Shown: in pieces, positions 43,278 through 56,527 of the stretch
Position numbering within the stretch: position 1 is the stretch's first letter
How the letters are laid out: every line of letters begins with the position of its first letter
Source: Phymorhynchus buccinoides
Lineage: Eukaryota > Mollusca > Gastropoda > Neogastropoda > Raphitomidae
Reading direction: 5' to 3'
Assembly: GCA_017654935.2 (NCBI GenBank)
Contig: CM065697.1
Location: 48,940,420 to 49,004,419 of the forward strand
DNA: 64,000 nt
Translations under genes and position numbers: made by a program
The notes under the pieces: model-generated
The model's database searches: none
What the model was told of the DNA's origin: nothing
The model's input: only the letters and a program-made list of their open reading frames with translations

Positions 43278-43374
43278 GACGCCTTTCCCCTAACCACTGT
43301 GGTCAAAGACATGCTGTGTGGGCTATTTGCCCCAAACACCCCTAGCTGAGCACACGATGCCCTGAAGACTCTAG
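43278..43374 (+). repeat. Echo of SOCS gene 1 3' coding end
   Basis: GAGGACGCCTTTCCCCTAAC, then CACTGTGGTCAAAGACATGC, then TTTGCCCCAAACACCCCTAG repeats 43157-43260 of the coding end with about 80-85% identity and a 10-bp gap. It starts 12 bp after the real stop. No frame is retained. Confidence 0.85.
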
Positions 43375-43852
43375 CCTGTGCTTTTGTTCTGTCTTGCCTT
43401 GACTACTGTAACTCACTTCTTGCTGGCTGTCCATCAACTCTCATCTCTAAGCTCCCTAGGTACGATCATATCACTCCGGTTCTTCGTCCCCTGCATTGGC
43501 TCCCAGTTCAATCACCTATTGACTACAAAATTCTCCTCTTTGTCTTCAAGTCACTGAATGATCAGGCTCCCTTATATCTCTCTGATCTTCTTCATCTCTA
43601 TGTATCAGCTCGCCAACTACATTCGTCTCCTTTCCCTTCCCTCCATCCGTCTCAAATCTGCTGGCCAACGTTCTTTTTTCTGTCAAGCACCATCTCTTTG
43701 GAATTCTCTGCCTTCTCCTCTCCAACACTCCAACTCAGTTTCCTCATTCAAAGCCTCTCTTAACACCCATCTTTTTTCTGCTGCACCCTAAATATTATTT
43801 GATCAGTTGTCTATCGTTGTGTGCACGTGAGAGGAGTGTGCTGTGTTTTGTG

Positions 43853-43893
<41 letters not shown>

Positions 43894-44198
43894 TGTGTGT
43901 GTGTGCTGTGTAGGCCTATGTGTGTGAGCATGCAAGTATGCATACATACGTGCGTGCGTGCTTGTGTGTGTTTTGGTTTTGTGGGTTATGTGTGCACGCG
44001 TATGTGTGTGTCTGTATGCATGTGTGTGTGTGTGTCTGCATGCGTACATTGTGTGTGAGTGCATTTGTATGTGTATTCTCTAACGTTTGTGTATGCGTGT
44101 TGGTGTATGTGGTCAGTCCGTGCAACGCAGTTGCTATGGCTTACTGAATGAAAGATGAATAATGAGTCGGTGTCGACTCATGCGCGCATGCGCGGGGC

Positions 44199-44235
<37 letters not shown>

Positions 44236-44242
44236 CGTGTGC

Positions 44243-44293
<51 letters not shown>

Positions 44294-44449
44294 GCTTTCT
44301 ATATGCGTTGTTGCTGGTTTGTGTCATTCCTAAATGCTATTTTTGTTATCTACTTGTTGATGAATAATTGATTGTAAAGCGCTTTGGGCTCATTTGAGGT
44401 AAAGCGCTATGTAAATGTACTTTTATTATTATTATTATTATTATTATTA
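43375..44449 (+). mobile_element. L2/CR1-like LINE, 5'-truncated, with 3' UTR
   Basis: The frame includes SCLDYCNSLLAGCPSTLIS, then DHITPVLRPLHWLPVQSPID and APLYLSDLLHLYVSARQLHS. These are classical L2-type reverse transcriptase C-terminal motifs. Frameshifts near 43650 break it. The 3' end TAAAGCGCTTTGGGCTCATT, then AAAGCGCTATGTAAATG and (ATT)n, is the L2/CR1 hallmark. GT and GA microsatellites (43854-44290) have expanded inside the 3' UTR. Confidence 0.85.
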
Positions 44450-44499
44450 TGCTTATTATGATGATAATGATGATGATAATAATTATTATTATTAGAGGA

Positions 44500-45905
44500 C
44501 ATCTGATAGTATGTGAATGCCACTGAACCTTGGCTGGAACGGACCTTGGACCAGACTACCTCCAGATAGGTAGTGGGGCGACCATCCCCAACCCAGCGGG
44601 TAGCAGTAGGCGATAGCGACACGGCCTTCAGATATGGAGGCTAGCAGCGATATAAGCCGGGCCTGCCAGGACGAATAAGCTGCTCCGGACCAACTGGCGG
44701 TGTTCCTATTAAGGTGGGGTGGGTCAGCAGGTGGCACTGCTGTCCTCTCGAAATGCCCCGTGTCCATATAGGAACATCATGCGAGGCTAAGAGGCGCATT
44801 CAAACCTCTTGCCCCCTGTGCTCACGGGGCAGGTCTTGTATTACAAGTTGTAACTATCGCCATAACGTCTACACGACCAACTCGTTCTACAAATGGTGTT
44901 CGCCCTTCGAGGTCCCTCCAGGGTGGTGCAACGCCGGGCCCCGAGCCTCAACGGAGTCCAACCACAGCTACTGGAGGTCCAAGTCATCCGCTTCATGGCA
45001 CCAGGGGACGAGGATGGAGAGCTAATGGCCTCACCAAAGCACGCAAGAGTTCCAGACAGCTAGGTCCTTTCATGGTCACGCACTGTAATGCTGAAAGCGT
45101 CCCGAATAAGAAAACAGAGGTGGAGCATATCCTACAAGAAAAGAATGTGCAAGTCTGCTGCATCCAGGAGACTCACCTGCAGAGCCACAAGTCCTTCAAA
45201 GTGAGAGGCTACCAGTGCTTCAGGTCTGACCGAGCAGACCGCAGCAAAGGCGGAATTCTGACCCTTGCCAGAAACATCAAGGCTGCCTCGTCAACACACA
45301 CATGGAGGACTCATAATACCAGGTGCTGAAACTCCAGGCTAGTAATGCACAGCTTCAACTGGTTAACTTCTACTGGCCCAACGACAAGCCTTTATCTCTC
45401 GACTCCATTGCCACGCCTGGCTCCAGCTTTCTTGTTGTAGGTGATTTCAACTGCCACTCACAAAGCGGTGAATGTGACCACATGGACCGAAGAGGTGAAG
45501 AGGTGGAGAACTGGCAAGATGACAACCATCTAATCCTGATCAACAATCCCTCTGAGTATCCCACGTTTTATTCCAGAAGATGGCACACTGCATCCACTCC
45601 AGACCTAGCCTTCTACACTGACAACATTCACAAGAGTGTCAAGCGAGAGGTTGGAGAACAGCTTGGAGGTAGTGACCATCGGCCTGTGTTCTTGCACCTG
45701 AATCTTGGAGCCTGCACCGAAGCCACCTCCCCCCGGAGGAACTTCAAGAAGGCAAACTGGGCAAGATTTGCATCTTATTGTTTTAACTGTGGTGTTTCGA
45801 TTTATGTAATCTGAATGTTTTTAGTATTGTTTATCGAGCCTGTGATTGCACAATTCAATTTCCACAAGGATTAATAAAGTTGTATTGAATTGAATTGAAT
45901 TGAAG
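44500..45905 (+). pseudogene. Non-LTR retrotransposon fragment with APE-type endonuclease
   Basis: From 45072 the translation shows CCIQETHLQSHKSF, then VGDFNCHSQSGE and GSDHRPVFLHLN, the catalytic blocks of LINE endonucleases. A frame change between about 45300 and 45325 separates two pieces. The domain stops at about 45770 and joins an AT-rich 3' tail ending TAATAAAGTTGTATTGAATTG plus ATTGA units. The reverse transcriptase is missing, so the element carries an internal deletion. GC-rich 44540-45060 looks like its 5' region. Confidence 0.8.
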
Positions 45906-46084
45906 ATTTGTTCAATTTACATCAAAAGAGCTCTTGTAAACTGCGGACCATAATTACTCTTTGTGGATTTTGCTATGTTGGTGCAGCGGTTGCTATGATT
46001 GAGATCTACATGGAGGCGCATCTCACCTCTTCAATGCATTGCGATTTTCTGCTGCTTACATATAAATGGTAAGATCGGTATATA

Positions 46085-46237
46085 TATATATGTTATTTGG
46101 ATTTGGGTATGGTACATGACTTTTGGGCTCTCTCGAGGTGTGTTCTTTAGATAACTCGAGCTAAAGCTCTCGTGAGCAAAAGAACATGCTTCTTGAGAGC
46201 CCAAAAGTCATGTACCATGCCCAAATCCAAATAACTA
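46085..46237. mobile_element. Foldback element with ~45 bp arms
   Basis: Left GGTACATGACTTTTGGGCTC and right GAGCCCAAAAGTCATGTACC are perfect complements; outer GTTATTTGGATTTGGG also mirrors CCAAATCCAAATAAC. The spacer is about 50 bp. Confidence 0.85.
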
Positions 46238-46750
46238 ATAATATCAGTATCACGAATAATTCATTGAACAACGCACGTTACGCAAGATACAATGACACTA
46301 CCAAAGACACTGAAAAGAAAAGACTAACACCCGGTCCCTTTTCCCTATATGAGTAGTGAGGACAGAAACACTGGTTATGTCCTTTTTAAACGTGACACAT
46401 TTAGGTTAAAAACACGTCGATAGGCCAGTTGAATTCTCCGTTCAAATTCCAGTCTGAGTCTTTGGATAGCCGCCACTGTGAATGGTGTGACTACCCCACT
46501 AACGATAACTCTATCAGCCCGACTCGCCGTAACTCTTAAGTAGTCCATCTTACCCCTTTAGAGTCTTTGACACTACTACCAATTGGGCCTACTACAACAG
46601 CAGAATGGGCAACAGCAATAACAACAACAACAGCAAATTTACAAACAAACAAAAAATACAACCACGAAGAATATGAAATCCTCAGCGAAACTACGCAACT
46701 CAAAGTATGGTCTATCCTTCATTGAAATTGTAAACCGACAAGGAACTAAA
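46238..46750. other. Intergenic, no gene supported
   Basis: Ordinary sequence with an AACAACAACAACAGCAA stretch near 46620. Nothing was recognised. Confidence 0.35.
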
Positions 46751-46752
46751 GC

Positions 46753-46910
46753 AGGGCCTGTATTCACGATGAGATAGCATGATATTTAGCATCATGCTAA
46801 CTTAGAAGCTCTTCCAAAAGTCCTATTAAATCCTACAGGGCATTGGAAGAGCTTCTAAGTTAGCATCATGCTAAGTCTCATGCTATCTCAACGTGAATAC
46901 AGGCCCAGAC
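46753..46910. mobile_element. Foldback element with ~64 bp arms
   Basis: Left GGGCCTGTATTCACG and ATCATGCTAACTTAGAAGCT are mirrored by AGCTTCTAAGTTAGCATGAT-type sequence and CGTGAATACAGGCCC on the right. The spacer is about 30 bp. It is nearly a perfect hairpin. Confidence 0.85.
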
Positions 46911-46959
46911 CCATTTAAGTCAGTATCAGTGAAAATAACATGTCTATTTCAGTTAATGC

Positions 46960-47358
46960 AAAACAAACAAATGAAAGACAGATGTATAGGTACAAATGTA
47001 AGATTTTTAAAAAATGGGAGTGGCTGAAAAAGACCGTTGTCGTTTATGCAATACTTCTAAAGACAATAATATCCTATTGTTCTGGCAACATGCTGTTGTT
47101 CAGCATTTTTGGAAGAGTCTAGTTGATTTAATGAACGACGAATGTACAACTCCGCACAATATGCAAATGACAGCACCTTTACCTTAGTAATATTAGGTTA
47201 TGACAGGGATGTACAGTAGATGGATAACCAACTTCGGCCTGTGCGAGTTTGAGTTCCACTGCGCATATCAGACTGATCGTTTTCGTTCTGAACTTCCGAC
47301 TTTCATTGGGCCCGTGTTATTGTGAACGACGACAGTGTGGTCTCCGAATCTTTGTTTC

Positions 47359-47433
<75 letters not shown>

Positions 47434-47667
47434 CCCCATCCCAGTCCAGAAATAGGAAATTTGTATTTTGTTTGCTGCATCGTTCATATATTTTGGTACT
47501 GGACCCAAGTAAATGCAGGTAGACTAGACTGTGTGATAGCTGATTTTTGTTTTTGCTTTTCTTTTCTTTTCTCTCTCTTCTGATTCTTTTTCTTTTGTCA
47601 CCCCCTAAAGTGTGTGCATTTACTTCTATAAAAAGAAGCTGGCCACCACCACAGAAGAAGAAGAAGA

Positions 47668-47749
<82 letters not shown>

Positions 47750-48465
47750 ATGAGCCCTGTGTATTGGTGCACTCATTAGGGCTGTACTGTACATCCCTGG
47801 TTATGACAAAAACTTCCATATTGATAAAACTGTATGTTTCATCTTTTTATTTGCCAAGGAGTTCTTGTGCAAATGTAAACTCGCCAAGCACATTCCAGAG
47901 TTACAAGGTGTTTTTTTAAGAAAGCAGAAATATATACATCAAATTCAGGAATATGTTGCTAGAAACAAATTATGAATGACAAAATTAGTCCACACTGTAC
48001 AGTCGCCATTCTCAGACATAAATTCCCATGCACTAATATTCAGGCCCTACGGTACGAAAATGAGTCATTGTTTTTTGCTGTTGAATTTTTGTCGAATCAT
48101 AATGTAATACGACCCATGCATGCATCTTGTTTGAACACAATATGTATCTAAGGCACTGCCTGTGCACATACATCACCACCGCTATTGTTAATACTGTCAT
48201 TTATTATTATTTATATGATCGCTGTGATCTTTATTATTGGTATTACTGGTTTCAATGCTCAGGTTGTCCCATGCTAGCATATGTGCATTTATGCTTGATT
48301 ATGCATTCTTCGTTTGATAGTTGGTCTGCTTATTTTTTTCTTGATATTTGATTTGGTTAGTTCTTGTCTTTTTTTTGTCTTTTCCTTTTTGTATGTGTGC
48401 AAAAATGTCTTGTTCATATTTCATTATAAAATGAGTTGAAAAAAAGTTAAATAAAAAAATGTTTA
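46960..48465 (+). pseudogene. LINE reverse transcriptase C-terminus, split by a hAT-like insertion
   Basis: The frame at 47029-47185 reads KDRCRLCNTSKDNNILLFWQ and HFWKSLVDLMNDE. After the insertion at 47204-47799 it resumes at about 47800 with GYDKNFHIDKTVCFIFLFAK and LAKHIPELQGVFLRKQKYIH. These match the zinc-finger-like tail of non-LTR reverse transcriptases. Two stop codons lie just before the insertion. The 3' UTR runs to an A-rich end near 48465. Confidence 0.75.
47204..47799. mobile_element. Nonautonomous hAT-like element with 8-bp target duplication
   Basis: Ends CAGGGATGTACAGT and ACTGTACATCCCTG are perfect inverted repeats. The flanks share the 8-bp word GTTATGAC (or GGTTATGA with a one-base shift), as expected for hAT elements. 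The LINE frame on either side is collinear across the site. Two (GA)n tracts (47361-47430, 47670-47748) make up a quarter of its 596 bp. Confidence 0.85.
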
Positions 48466-48499
48466 TTTAGTACGAAAACTTGTTTCCAACAAAGGGATG

Positions 48500-51420
48500 T
48501 GGCCAAAGTCAAAGTCATTTTATTTAAAAAACCTCCCCCAGGGGGTACATGAAATTGTTAAAACAGATAACTTAATACAAAAACGCATTACATACAACAA
48601 TTTTGGAGAAATACAGCGATATAGAATGTATCCTACAGACGCATACATATACACACACACGTAAAAAAATCATCCCGTGAGGTTAACATACACAACCAAA
48701 GGGGATACGTGAAATTGTTACAACAGGTAACATTATACAAAAACACATTACATACAACAATTTGGAGAAATACAGCGGTATAGAATGTCTCCTACAGACG
48801 CATACATATACACACACACGTAAAAACATCATCCAGTGAGGTTTTTGCAACCAAAGGGGATACTATAAAACAAAGTCTACAAATACAGCCCCCGTCAACA
48901 AGAATAGCCATTCAGGACTTTTGCCACACTGATCAACCTATGGAAGCTGTGTGAAATGTTAAAATTCCTTCAGAATAACTTTAATGAAGTAAACAAGTTT
49001 GTTTAGCATTCGTTTGTTCTTCGTCTGAAATAGGGAATTCAATTTTAACGTGTTTGGTCTGTTCTGGTAATATTTTGATGAATACAATATTCTTGCATCC
49101 TGAAATGATTGACATTAAAAAATATAATGGAATTCATCCCCCACCACTCGGTGGTCACATTTAGGACAACATCTTTCGCTATGTGGGATGTTTTGGATTC
49201 TACCTCTTTGTATGGGAAGTTTATGATTCAATGGTCGGAATTTTACAAATATTAATGCTAAGTTTTGGGGTAACATGTTTAAGTAATTTTCAATGACAAA
49301 AACATCTTTGTATAATCTGTAATTATTAAAGATTTGCTTTTCTTCTAACTGTGAGTACCATTGTTGAATAAACTGGTGTTTTAAAGCATGCGAAACTTTG
49401 GCTTTAAACCAATGTTGCGAGGTATTGGGATGAGGCTGTTGGTTCCATAACCCACTTAATCCTAGACTGTTCAGTCATGTATTAATATAGATTAAGAAAG
49501 GTGACAAGTGTTTATTTTCTCTATATAAATGTAGCATGAAACGATACATAGTACAGGAAAGCTTAGACTGGTTAGCGTCATTTACTAGTTTAAACCAAAA
49601 CGTTAGCATTCTACTCTTCACTTGTATCTCTATAGGGAACTGTCCTGTTTCCCCGTACACCATGCAGCTTGGAGTAGATTGATTTAATCTAAGATTGAGT
49701 TTATAGTAGCGAAGCTGCAGCTTGGATGCTAGGTCATTCATATTATGACACCACACATTACAACCGTAAAGAAGAATAGGAGTAATCATTCTGTCAAACA
49801 GCTCAATTTTAATATCTAATGGCAACATAACCTTTTTGCTGTTTCTTAACAGACAGAACATAGCTCTTGATTGCTTTATCATAAAGCTGTTTTGGGGCAA
49901 CATTAAATGTATTGTTATAATTGAACTGGATGCCTAAATAATTAAATCCAAATAGTTTAAATCTTCTTTCTTTTATAGTAGAAACTAGGAATGCATCGTA
50001 TTTTACCTCTAGAGAAAACCACAACTTTCATCTTAGTCTCATTAATTTTCAGATCCCACTTATTACAATATGCTTCCATAGCAACCAGAGCCTTTTGCAA
50101 ATCATCAGCAGATTCTGCTTATAGTTGTGTCGTCTGTATACAACAATAGAAACATTTCTAGCATCAGGTTTTGTTCATCTTCTCCCCATCCTAAGCCCCG
50201 AGCCTCCCGTTTTAAACTACACAGCCCATTCATGTCTTTTATCATACATGACTGAAGATCATGACTGCAGATGACTGTAGATAGCAAATAAAACAGGTGA
50301 GATGCTTTCTCCTTGTCGGACACCCGTTCTACACTGAAAAGAGTTTGAACATTGCTCTCCAACTTTAACTTCAGACTTAGCAGTATTATACATATCTTTC
50401 ATAATGTTCATTATCAAACCCTTTACTCCAGAATTGACAAGGTTTTGCCACAGAAACGCTCTGTTTACATAATCAAAAGCTTTTTCATAATCGACAAACA
50501 AACAGTACAATTTCTTCTTCTTAGACAAGAAATAATCAATAATGCAGTGAAGTGTAAATATATGACCAGTGGTGGAATTTCCTGCACGGAAGGCTGCCTG
50601 ATTGTATCCTATTGTTGTGTTCAAGTCAAAGAAAACATTTAACCTACTGTTGAGAAGGCTGGTAAACAACTTCCCTAAGCAGCGTAATCTCTCTATAGTT
50701 GTTCGGATCCTTATCACTACCCTTTCGTTTATAGACAGGCAATATTTCGCCGATAGCCCACTCTCCTGGAATCTTTTCACAAGAAAGAATTAGATTGAAA
50801 AGTTTGGAATACAAAGGTAGCATTTTACCACTTGAAGCTTTTTAAAATTCGTTTAATACCCTGTCGCGACCGTGTGCTTTATAAGATTTTAAATTCTGGA
50901 TGGCTTTCTTAACTTCCTCCTCAGTGAAGGGAATGCCAAGAATATTGTCACTGTTCTCATCCAGTTCAATATTTGCGTGATCTTATTAAATTTCATGCAT
51001 TGGTCTCGGAATTGTTTATTTTTTAAGTGTTCTAGAAATGTATCACATGATATTTTAGATAGCAACTCATCACATTCAGCTTTAGGTCCATTAATAATTT
51101 TCCAGTAAGCCTTGGGGTCTGTACTTTTAAGCGCTCGAATATTGTTCGCTACGTTTGTTCTGTACTGTCTAAATTGCTTATTTATCTCCTTTTGGTATGC
51201 CTTACTTGCTCTTTGCTTGTTGGCTAGATTTGTTGCAGAATTGGCACGACCACAACGATTCTTTGCCATGAAAAACGGGTGTTTTTTTTGGTTTTCACAT
51301 GCTTGGTTGTACCAGGGGCAATTATCATGTTTTCTTCTATAAACCCTTCTTCGTTTCCTCTTTCTTTTAAACATGTTATTTTCCTATCCAGTTTGGAAGA
51401 GAACATTACATATGTCCTGA
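48500..51420 (-). pseudogene. Degenerate LINE, reverse transcriptase and 3' end, minus strand
   Basis: On the minus strand, 51374 to about 49100 encodes broken pieces of one LINE polyprotein: a linker (DPKAYWKIINGPKAE), then RT motif A (LFVDYEKAFDYVN), motif B (GVRQGESISPVLF) and motif C (LLYTDDTT), then RMITPILLYGCNVWCHNMN. The end near 49150 reads CPKCDHRVVGDEFHYIF. At least four frameshifts or stops separate the pieces. The 3' UTR ends at about 48505 with AATAAAATGACTTTGACTTT. The endonuclease is missing, so the copy is 5'-truncated. Confidence 0.85.
48530..48860. repeat. ~155-bp tandem duplication in the LINE 3' UTR
   Basis: Two-plus copies of GGGGATACGTGAAATTGTTA, ACATTACATACAACAATTT and CATACATATACACACACACG are seen, the last partial near 48850. 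Confidence 0.85.
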
Positions 51421-51540
51421 ACTACTTTATCAATATCTTTTCGTCCCCGCTAACCGAAAAGATATTGATAAAGTAGACAATAAACCATCTAGTACATTAT
51501 TCATCTCAACACCACCAGTGGTTTGTACAACATCAACGTT

Positions 51541-54500
51541 ATCCCCAAGACCCACTTCATCATCATCCCCATGACCCACATCATCATCCCTGTGATCCAC
51601 ATCATCATCATGCCTGTGATCCACATCGTCATCATCATCCCTGTGACCCACTTCATCATCATCCCAGTGATCCACATCGTCATCATCATCCCTGTGACCC
51701 ACATCATCATCCTTGTGATCCACATCATCACCATGCCTGTGACCCACATCGTCATCATCATCCCTGTGACCCACATCATCATCATCCCCATGACCCACAT
51801 CATCATCCCTGTGATCCACATCATCATCATGCCTGTGACCCACATCGTCATCATCATCCCTGTGACCCACATCATCATCATCCCTGTGATCCACATCATC
51901 ATCATGATCCCTGTAACCCACATCATCATCATCCCCATGACCCACATCATCATCCCTGTGATCCACATCATCATCATGCCTGTGACCCACATCGTCATCA
52001 TCATCCCTGTGACCCACATCATCATGCCTGTGACCCACATCATCATCATGATCCCTGTGACCCACATCATCATCATCATCCCTGTGACCCACATCATCAT
52101 CATCATCCCTGTGACCCACATCACCATCATCCCCATGACCCACATCATGATCCCTGTGACCCACATCATCATCATCCCCATGACCCACATCATCATCCCT
52201 GTGATCCACATCATCATCATGCCTGTGACCCACATCGTCATCATCATCCCTGTGATCCACATCATCACCATGCCTGTGACCCACATCATCATCATGATCC
52301 CTGTGACCCACATCATCATCATCATCCCTGTGACCCACATCATCATCATCCCCTGTGACCCACATCATCATCATCCCCATGACCCACATCATCATCCCTG
52401 TGATCCACATCATCATCATGCCTGTGACCCACATCATCATCATGATCCCTGTGACCCACATCATCATCATCCCCATGACCCACATCATCATCATCCCCAT
52501 GACCCACATCATCATCATCCCTGTGATCCACATCATCATCATGCCTGTGACCCACATCATCATCATCATCCCCATGACCCACATCATCATCATCCCCATG
52601 ACCCACATCATCATCCCTGTGACCCACATCATCATCATGATCCCTGTGACTCACATCATCATCATCCCCATGACCCACATCATCATCATCCCCATGACCC
52701 ACATCATCATCCCTGTGATCCACATCATCATCATGCCTGTGACTCACATCATCATCATCATCCCCATGACCCACATCATCATCATCCCCATGACCCACAT
52801 CATCATCCCTGTGATCCACATCATCATCATCCTTGTGACCCACATCGTCATCATCCCCATGACCCACATCAGCATGTCTGTGACCCACATCGTCATCATC
52901 CCCATGACCCACATCATCATCCCTGTACCCCACATCGTCATCATCATCCCTGTGACCCACATCATCATCATCATCCCCATGACCCACATCATCATCCCTG
53001 TGACCGACATCATCATCATCCCCATGACCCACATCATCATCCCTGTACCCCACATCGTCATCATCATCCCTGTGACCCACTTCATCATCATCCCTGTGCC
53101 CCAAATCGTCATCATCATCCCCATGACCCACATCATAATCATCATCTCTGTGACCCACATCGTCAACATCCCTGTGACCTACATCATCATCATCCCCATG
53201 ACCCACTTCATCATCATCATCCCTGTGATCCACATCATCATCATCCCTGTGACCTACATTATCGTCATCATCCCTATGACCCACATCATAATCATCCCAA
53301 TGACCCACATCCTCGTCATCCCTGTGACCTACATCATCATCATCATCCTTGTGACCCACTACATCATCATACTCCCTGTAACCACATCATCGTCATCATC
53401 CCTGTGACCCACATCATCATCATCATCCCAGTTACCAAAATCATCATCATCCCTGTGACCCACTTCATCATCATCATCCCAGTGACCCACTTCATCATCC
53501 CTGTGACCCACTTCATCATCATCACCACTGTTACCCACATCATCATCCCTGTGACCTACATCATCATCCCTGTTACCCAATTCATCATCATCATCCCAGT
53601 GACCCACTTCATCATCCCTGTGACCCACTTCATCATCATCATCCCAGTGACCCACTTCATCATCCCTGTGACCCACTTCATCATCATCATCCCTGTGACC
53701 GACATCATCATCCCTGTGACCTACATCATCATCCCTGTGACCCACATCATCATCATCATCCCTGTGACCCACATCATCATCATCATCCCTGTGACCCACA
53801 TCATCATCATCATCCCTGTGACCACATCATCATCATCATCCCTGTGACCGACATCATCATCATCATCCCTGTGACCACTTCATCATCATCATCCCTGTTA
53901 CCCAATTCATCATCCCTGTGACCCACATCATCATCATCATCCCTGTGACCGACATCATCATCATCATCCCTGTGACCACTTCATCATCATCATCCCTGTG
54001 ACCCATCATCATCATCCCTGTGACCCAATTCATCATCCCTGTGACCCACATCATCATCATCATCCCTGTGACCCACATCATCATCATCATCCCCTGTTAC
54101 CCACATCATCATCATCATCCCTGTGACCGACATCATCATCCCTGTGACCCACTTCATCATCATCATCCCTGTGACCCACTTCATCATCATCATCCCTGTG
54201 ACCACTTCATCATCATCATCCCTGTTACCCACATCATCATCATCATCCCTGTGACCGACATCATCATCATCATCCCTGTGACCCACATCATCATCATCAT
54301 CCCTGTTACCCACATCATCATCATCATCCCTGTGACCGACATCATCATCCCTGTGACCCACATCATCATCATCATCCCTGTGACCCACTTCATCATCATC
54401 ATCCCTGTGACCCACATCATCATCCCTGTGACCCACAGCATCATTCCTGTGACCCACATCATCATTCCTGTAACCCACATCATCATTCCTGTGACCCACA

Positions 54501-54910
54501 TCATCATCCCTGTGACCCACATCGTCATCAACATCCCTGTGACCCACAACTTCGTCATCCCTGTGACCTACATCATCATCACCCCTGTGACCCACATCAT
54601 CACCATCTTCACCGTGACCCACATTATCATCATCCCCATGATTCACATCATCATTCCTGTGACCGACATCATTATTATCCCCATGACACATCATCACCGT
54701 GACCCACATCATCACCATCTTCACCGTGACCCACATTATCATCATCATCATCCCCATGATTCACATCATCATCCCTGTGACCGACATCATTATTATCCCC
54801 ATGACACATCATCACCGTGACCCACATCTTCACCGTGACCCACATTATCATCATCATCATCCCCATGTCCCACATCATCATCATCATCCCCATGACTCAC
54901 ATCATCATCC
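51541..54910. repeat. 3.4-kb minisatellite of CATCATCATCCC(T/C)GTGACCCA units
   Basis: Units of 18-36 bp built from (CAT)n and CC(C/T)(T/A)(G/A)TGACCCA fill the region. Because units are mostly multiples of three and lack stops, long frames exist on both strands, the longest 774 codons (51523-53847). Peptides are simple periodic strings (His-Ile, Asp-Val-Gly-His-Arg or Met-Trp-Val-Thr). I do not accept them as genes. Confidence 0.95.
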
Positions 54911-55534
54911 ATGTGTGTGTCCTCGATCATGCCGAACATGGTAACAATTCCTCCATGTTTGAGAATCAAGGTCATTTATTAAAGACTAAAACGTGATTTT
55001 CTGTGGAAAAACAATTATTACAATAGTTCTCACGGTAGTTAATACAAGAATTCTTCAGTTTTTGTTTACGCAATGGAAACCACTTTTCCGTGTACTTTTG
55101 TCTTGTGGACAATAAACAGTGTTATGTCTTCACCCAAGGACAGGAGCATTGGGACAATGGAGAGGTGGGCGTCAACACTCCTCACGGGCCAGTCCCCCAC
55201 CCCGACAAACAAGACAGATACACATCTGAGCCTAACATTGCCTACAAGGCCAGCTATAGGACATTTTCTGTCACCCTAGCTGGGGTTGTCTGGGTGCCTC
55301 GATGGCACTTTCGTCCCACTGAGGCATCTACATTAGCCTTAGAGGGGAAATGCAAATTCTTGATATCAACTTTCCAATCTCCATCCCACCCTTGGCGTCC
55401 TTCTACCCCTCAGCCTCGGTCTCTCCCCCTCAAACCACACCACCCCTTTCCCACTACCATTTTCCAATCCCCTTCCAAGCTGATCATCTGGGCAGGAACG
55501 AATCTATTGGAGTATGCCGTTTTATGCTCTTATG
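54911..55534. other. Between minisatellites; mixed sequence, no gene supported
   Basis: The segment 55110-55500 is non-repetitive, with open frames continuing into the second minisatellite, but it lacks any recognisable domain. CCCTAGCTGGGGTTGTCTGG near 55274 may be a transposon end. Confidence 0.35.
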
Positions 55535-56470
55535 TCTTCTTCTATACCTTCGTCTATGTCTTCGTCTGTGCCTTCTTCTATTGTCTTCTGTGTCTTTTAC
55601 TGTGTCTTCGTCTGTGTCTTCTTCTATTGTCTTCTATGTCTTTTACTGTCTTCGTCTGTGCCTTCTTCTATTGTCTTCTGTGTCTTTTACTGTCTTCGTC
55701 TGTGCCTTCTTCTATTATCTTCTGTGTCTTTTACTATCTTCGTCTGTGCCTTCTTCTATTGTCCTCTGTGTCTTTTACTGTCTTCGTCTGTGTCTTCTTC
55801 TATTGTCTTCTGTGTCTTTTACTGTCTTCGTCTGTGCCTTCTTCTATTGTCTTCTGTGTCTTTTACTGTCTTCGTCTGTGCCTTCTTCTATTATCTTCTG
55901 TGTCTTTTACTGTCTTCGTCTGTGCCTTCTTCTATTATCTTCTGTGTCTTCGTCTGTGTCTTCTTCTATTGTCTTCTGTGTCTTTTACTGTCTTCGTCTG
56001 TGCCTTCTTCTATTGTCTTCTGTGTCTTCTACTGTCTTCGTCTGTGCCTTCTTCTATTGTCTTCTGTGTCTTCTACTGTCTTCGTCTGTGCCTTCTTCTA
56101 TTATCTTCTGTGTCTTCTACTGTCTTCGTCTGTGCCTTCTTCTATTATCTTCTGTGTCTTTTACTGTCTTCGTCTGTGCCTTCTTCTATTATCTTCTGTG
56201 TCTTTTACTGTCTTCGTCTGTGCCTTCTTCTATTGTCTTCTGTGTCTTTTACTGTCTTCGTCTGTGCCTTCTTCTATTGTCTTCTGTGTCCTTTACTGTG
56301 TCTTATTCTATGCCTTCTTCTATTGTGTTCTGTGTCTTTTACTGTGTCTTATTCTATGCCTTCTATGTCTTTTTCTTCGTATTCTTCTGTGTCTCATTTT
56401 GTGTATTCTATTGTATCTTCTTTCTCTTCTTCTGTGTCTTATTCTATGCCTTCTTCTGTGTGTTCTAGTC
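55535..56470. repeat. ~45-bp minisatellite (TTCTTCTATTGTCTTCTGTG units), about 20 copies
   Basis: The unit is TTCTTCTATTGTCTTCTGTG plus TCTTTTACTGTCTTCGTCTG and TGCC. It is open in all three plus frames, which shows that the 400-codon frames are repeat artefacts. It decays towards 56300-56470 into simpler TTCT-rich sequence. Confidence 0.95.
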
Positions 56471-56527
56471 CTCGATGTTTCTTCGATGTCTAGTCTTCTA
56501 TGCCTTTTCCAGTGCCTCCTTCTGTAC

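Noticed and set aside
45072..45814. Host DNA-repair endonuclease gene
   Set aside because: The endonuclease motifs are those of LINE elements; the frame is broken and ends in a retroposon-like tail.
51523..53847. 774-codon plus-strand frame and several 140-400-codon frames on both strands
   Set aside because: They are produced by the CAT-rich minisatellite; peptides are simple periodic strings and frames overlap on both strands.
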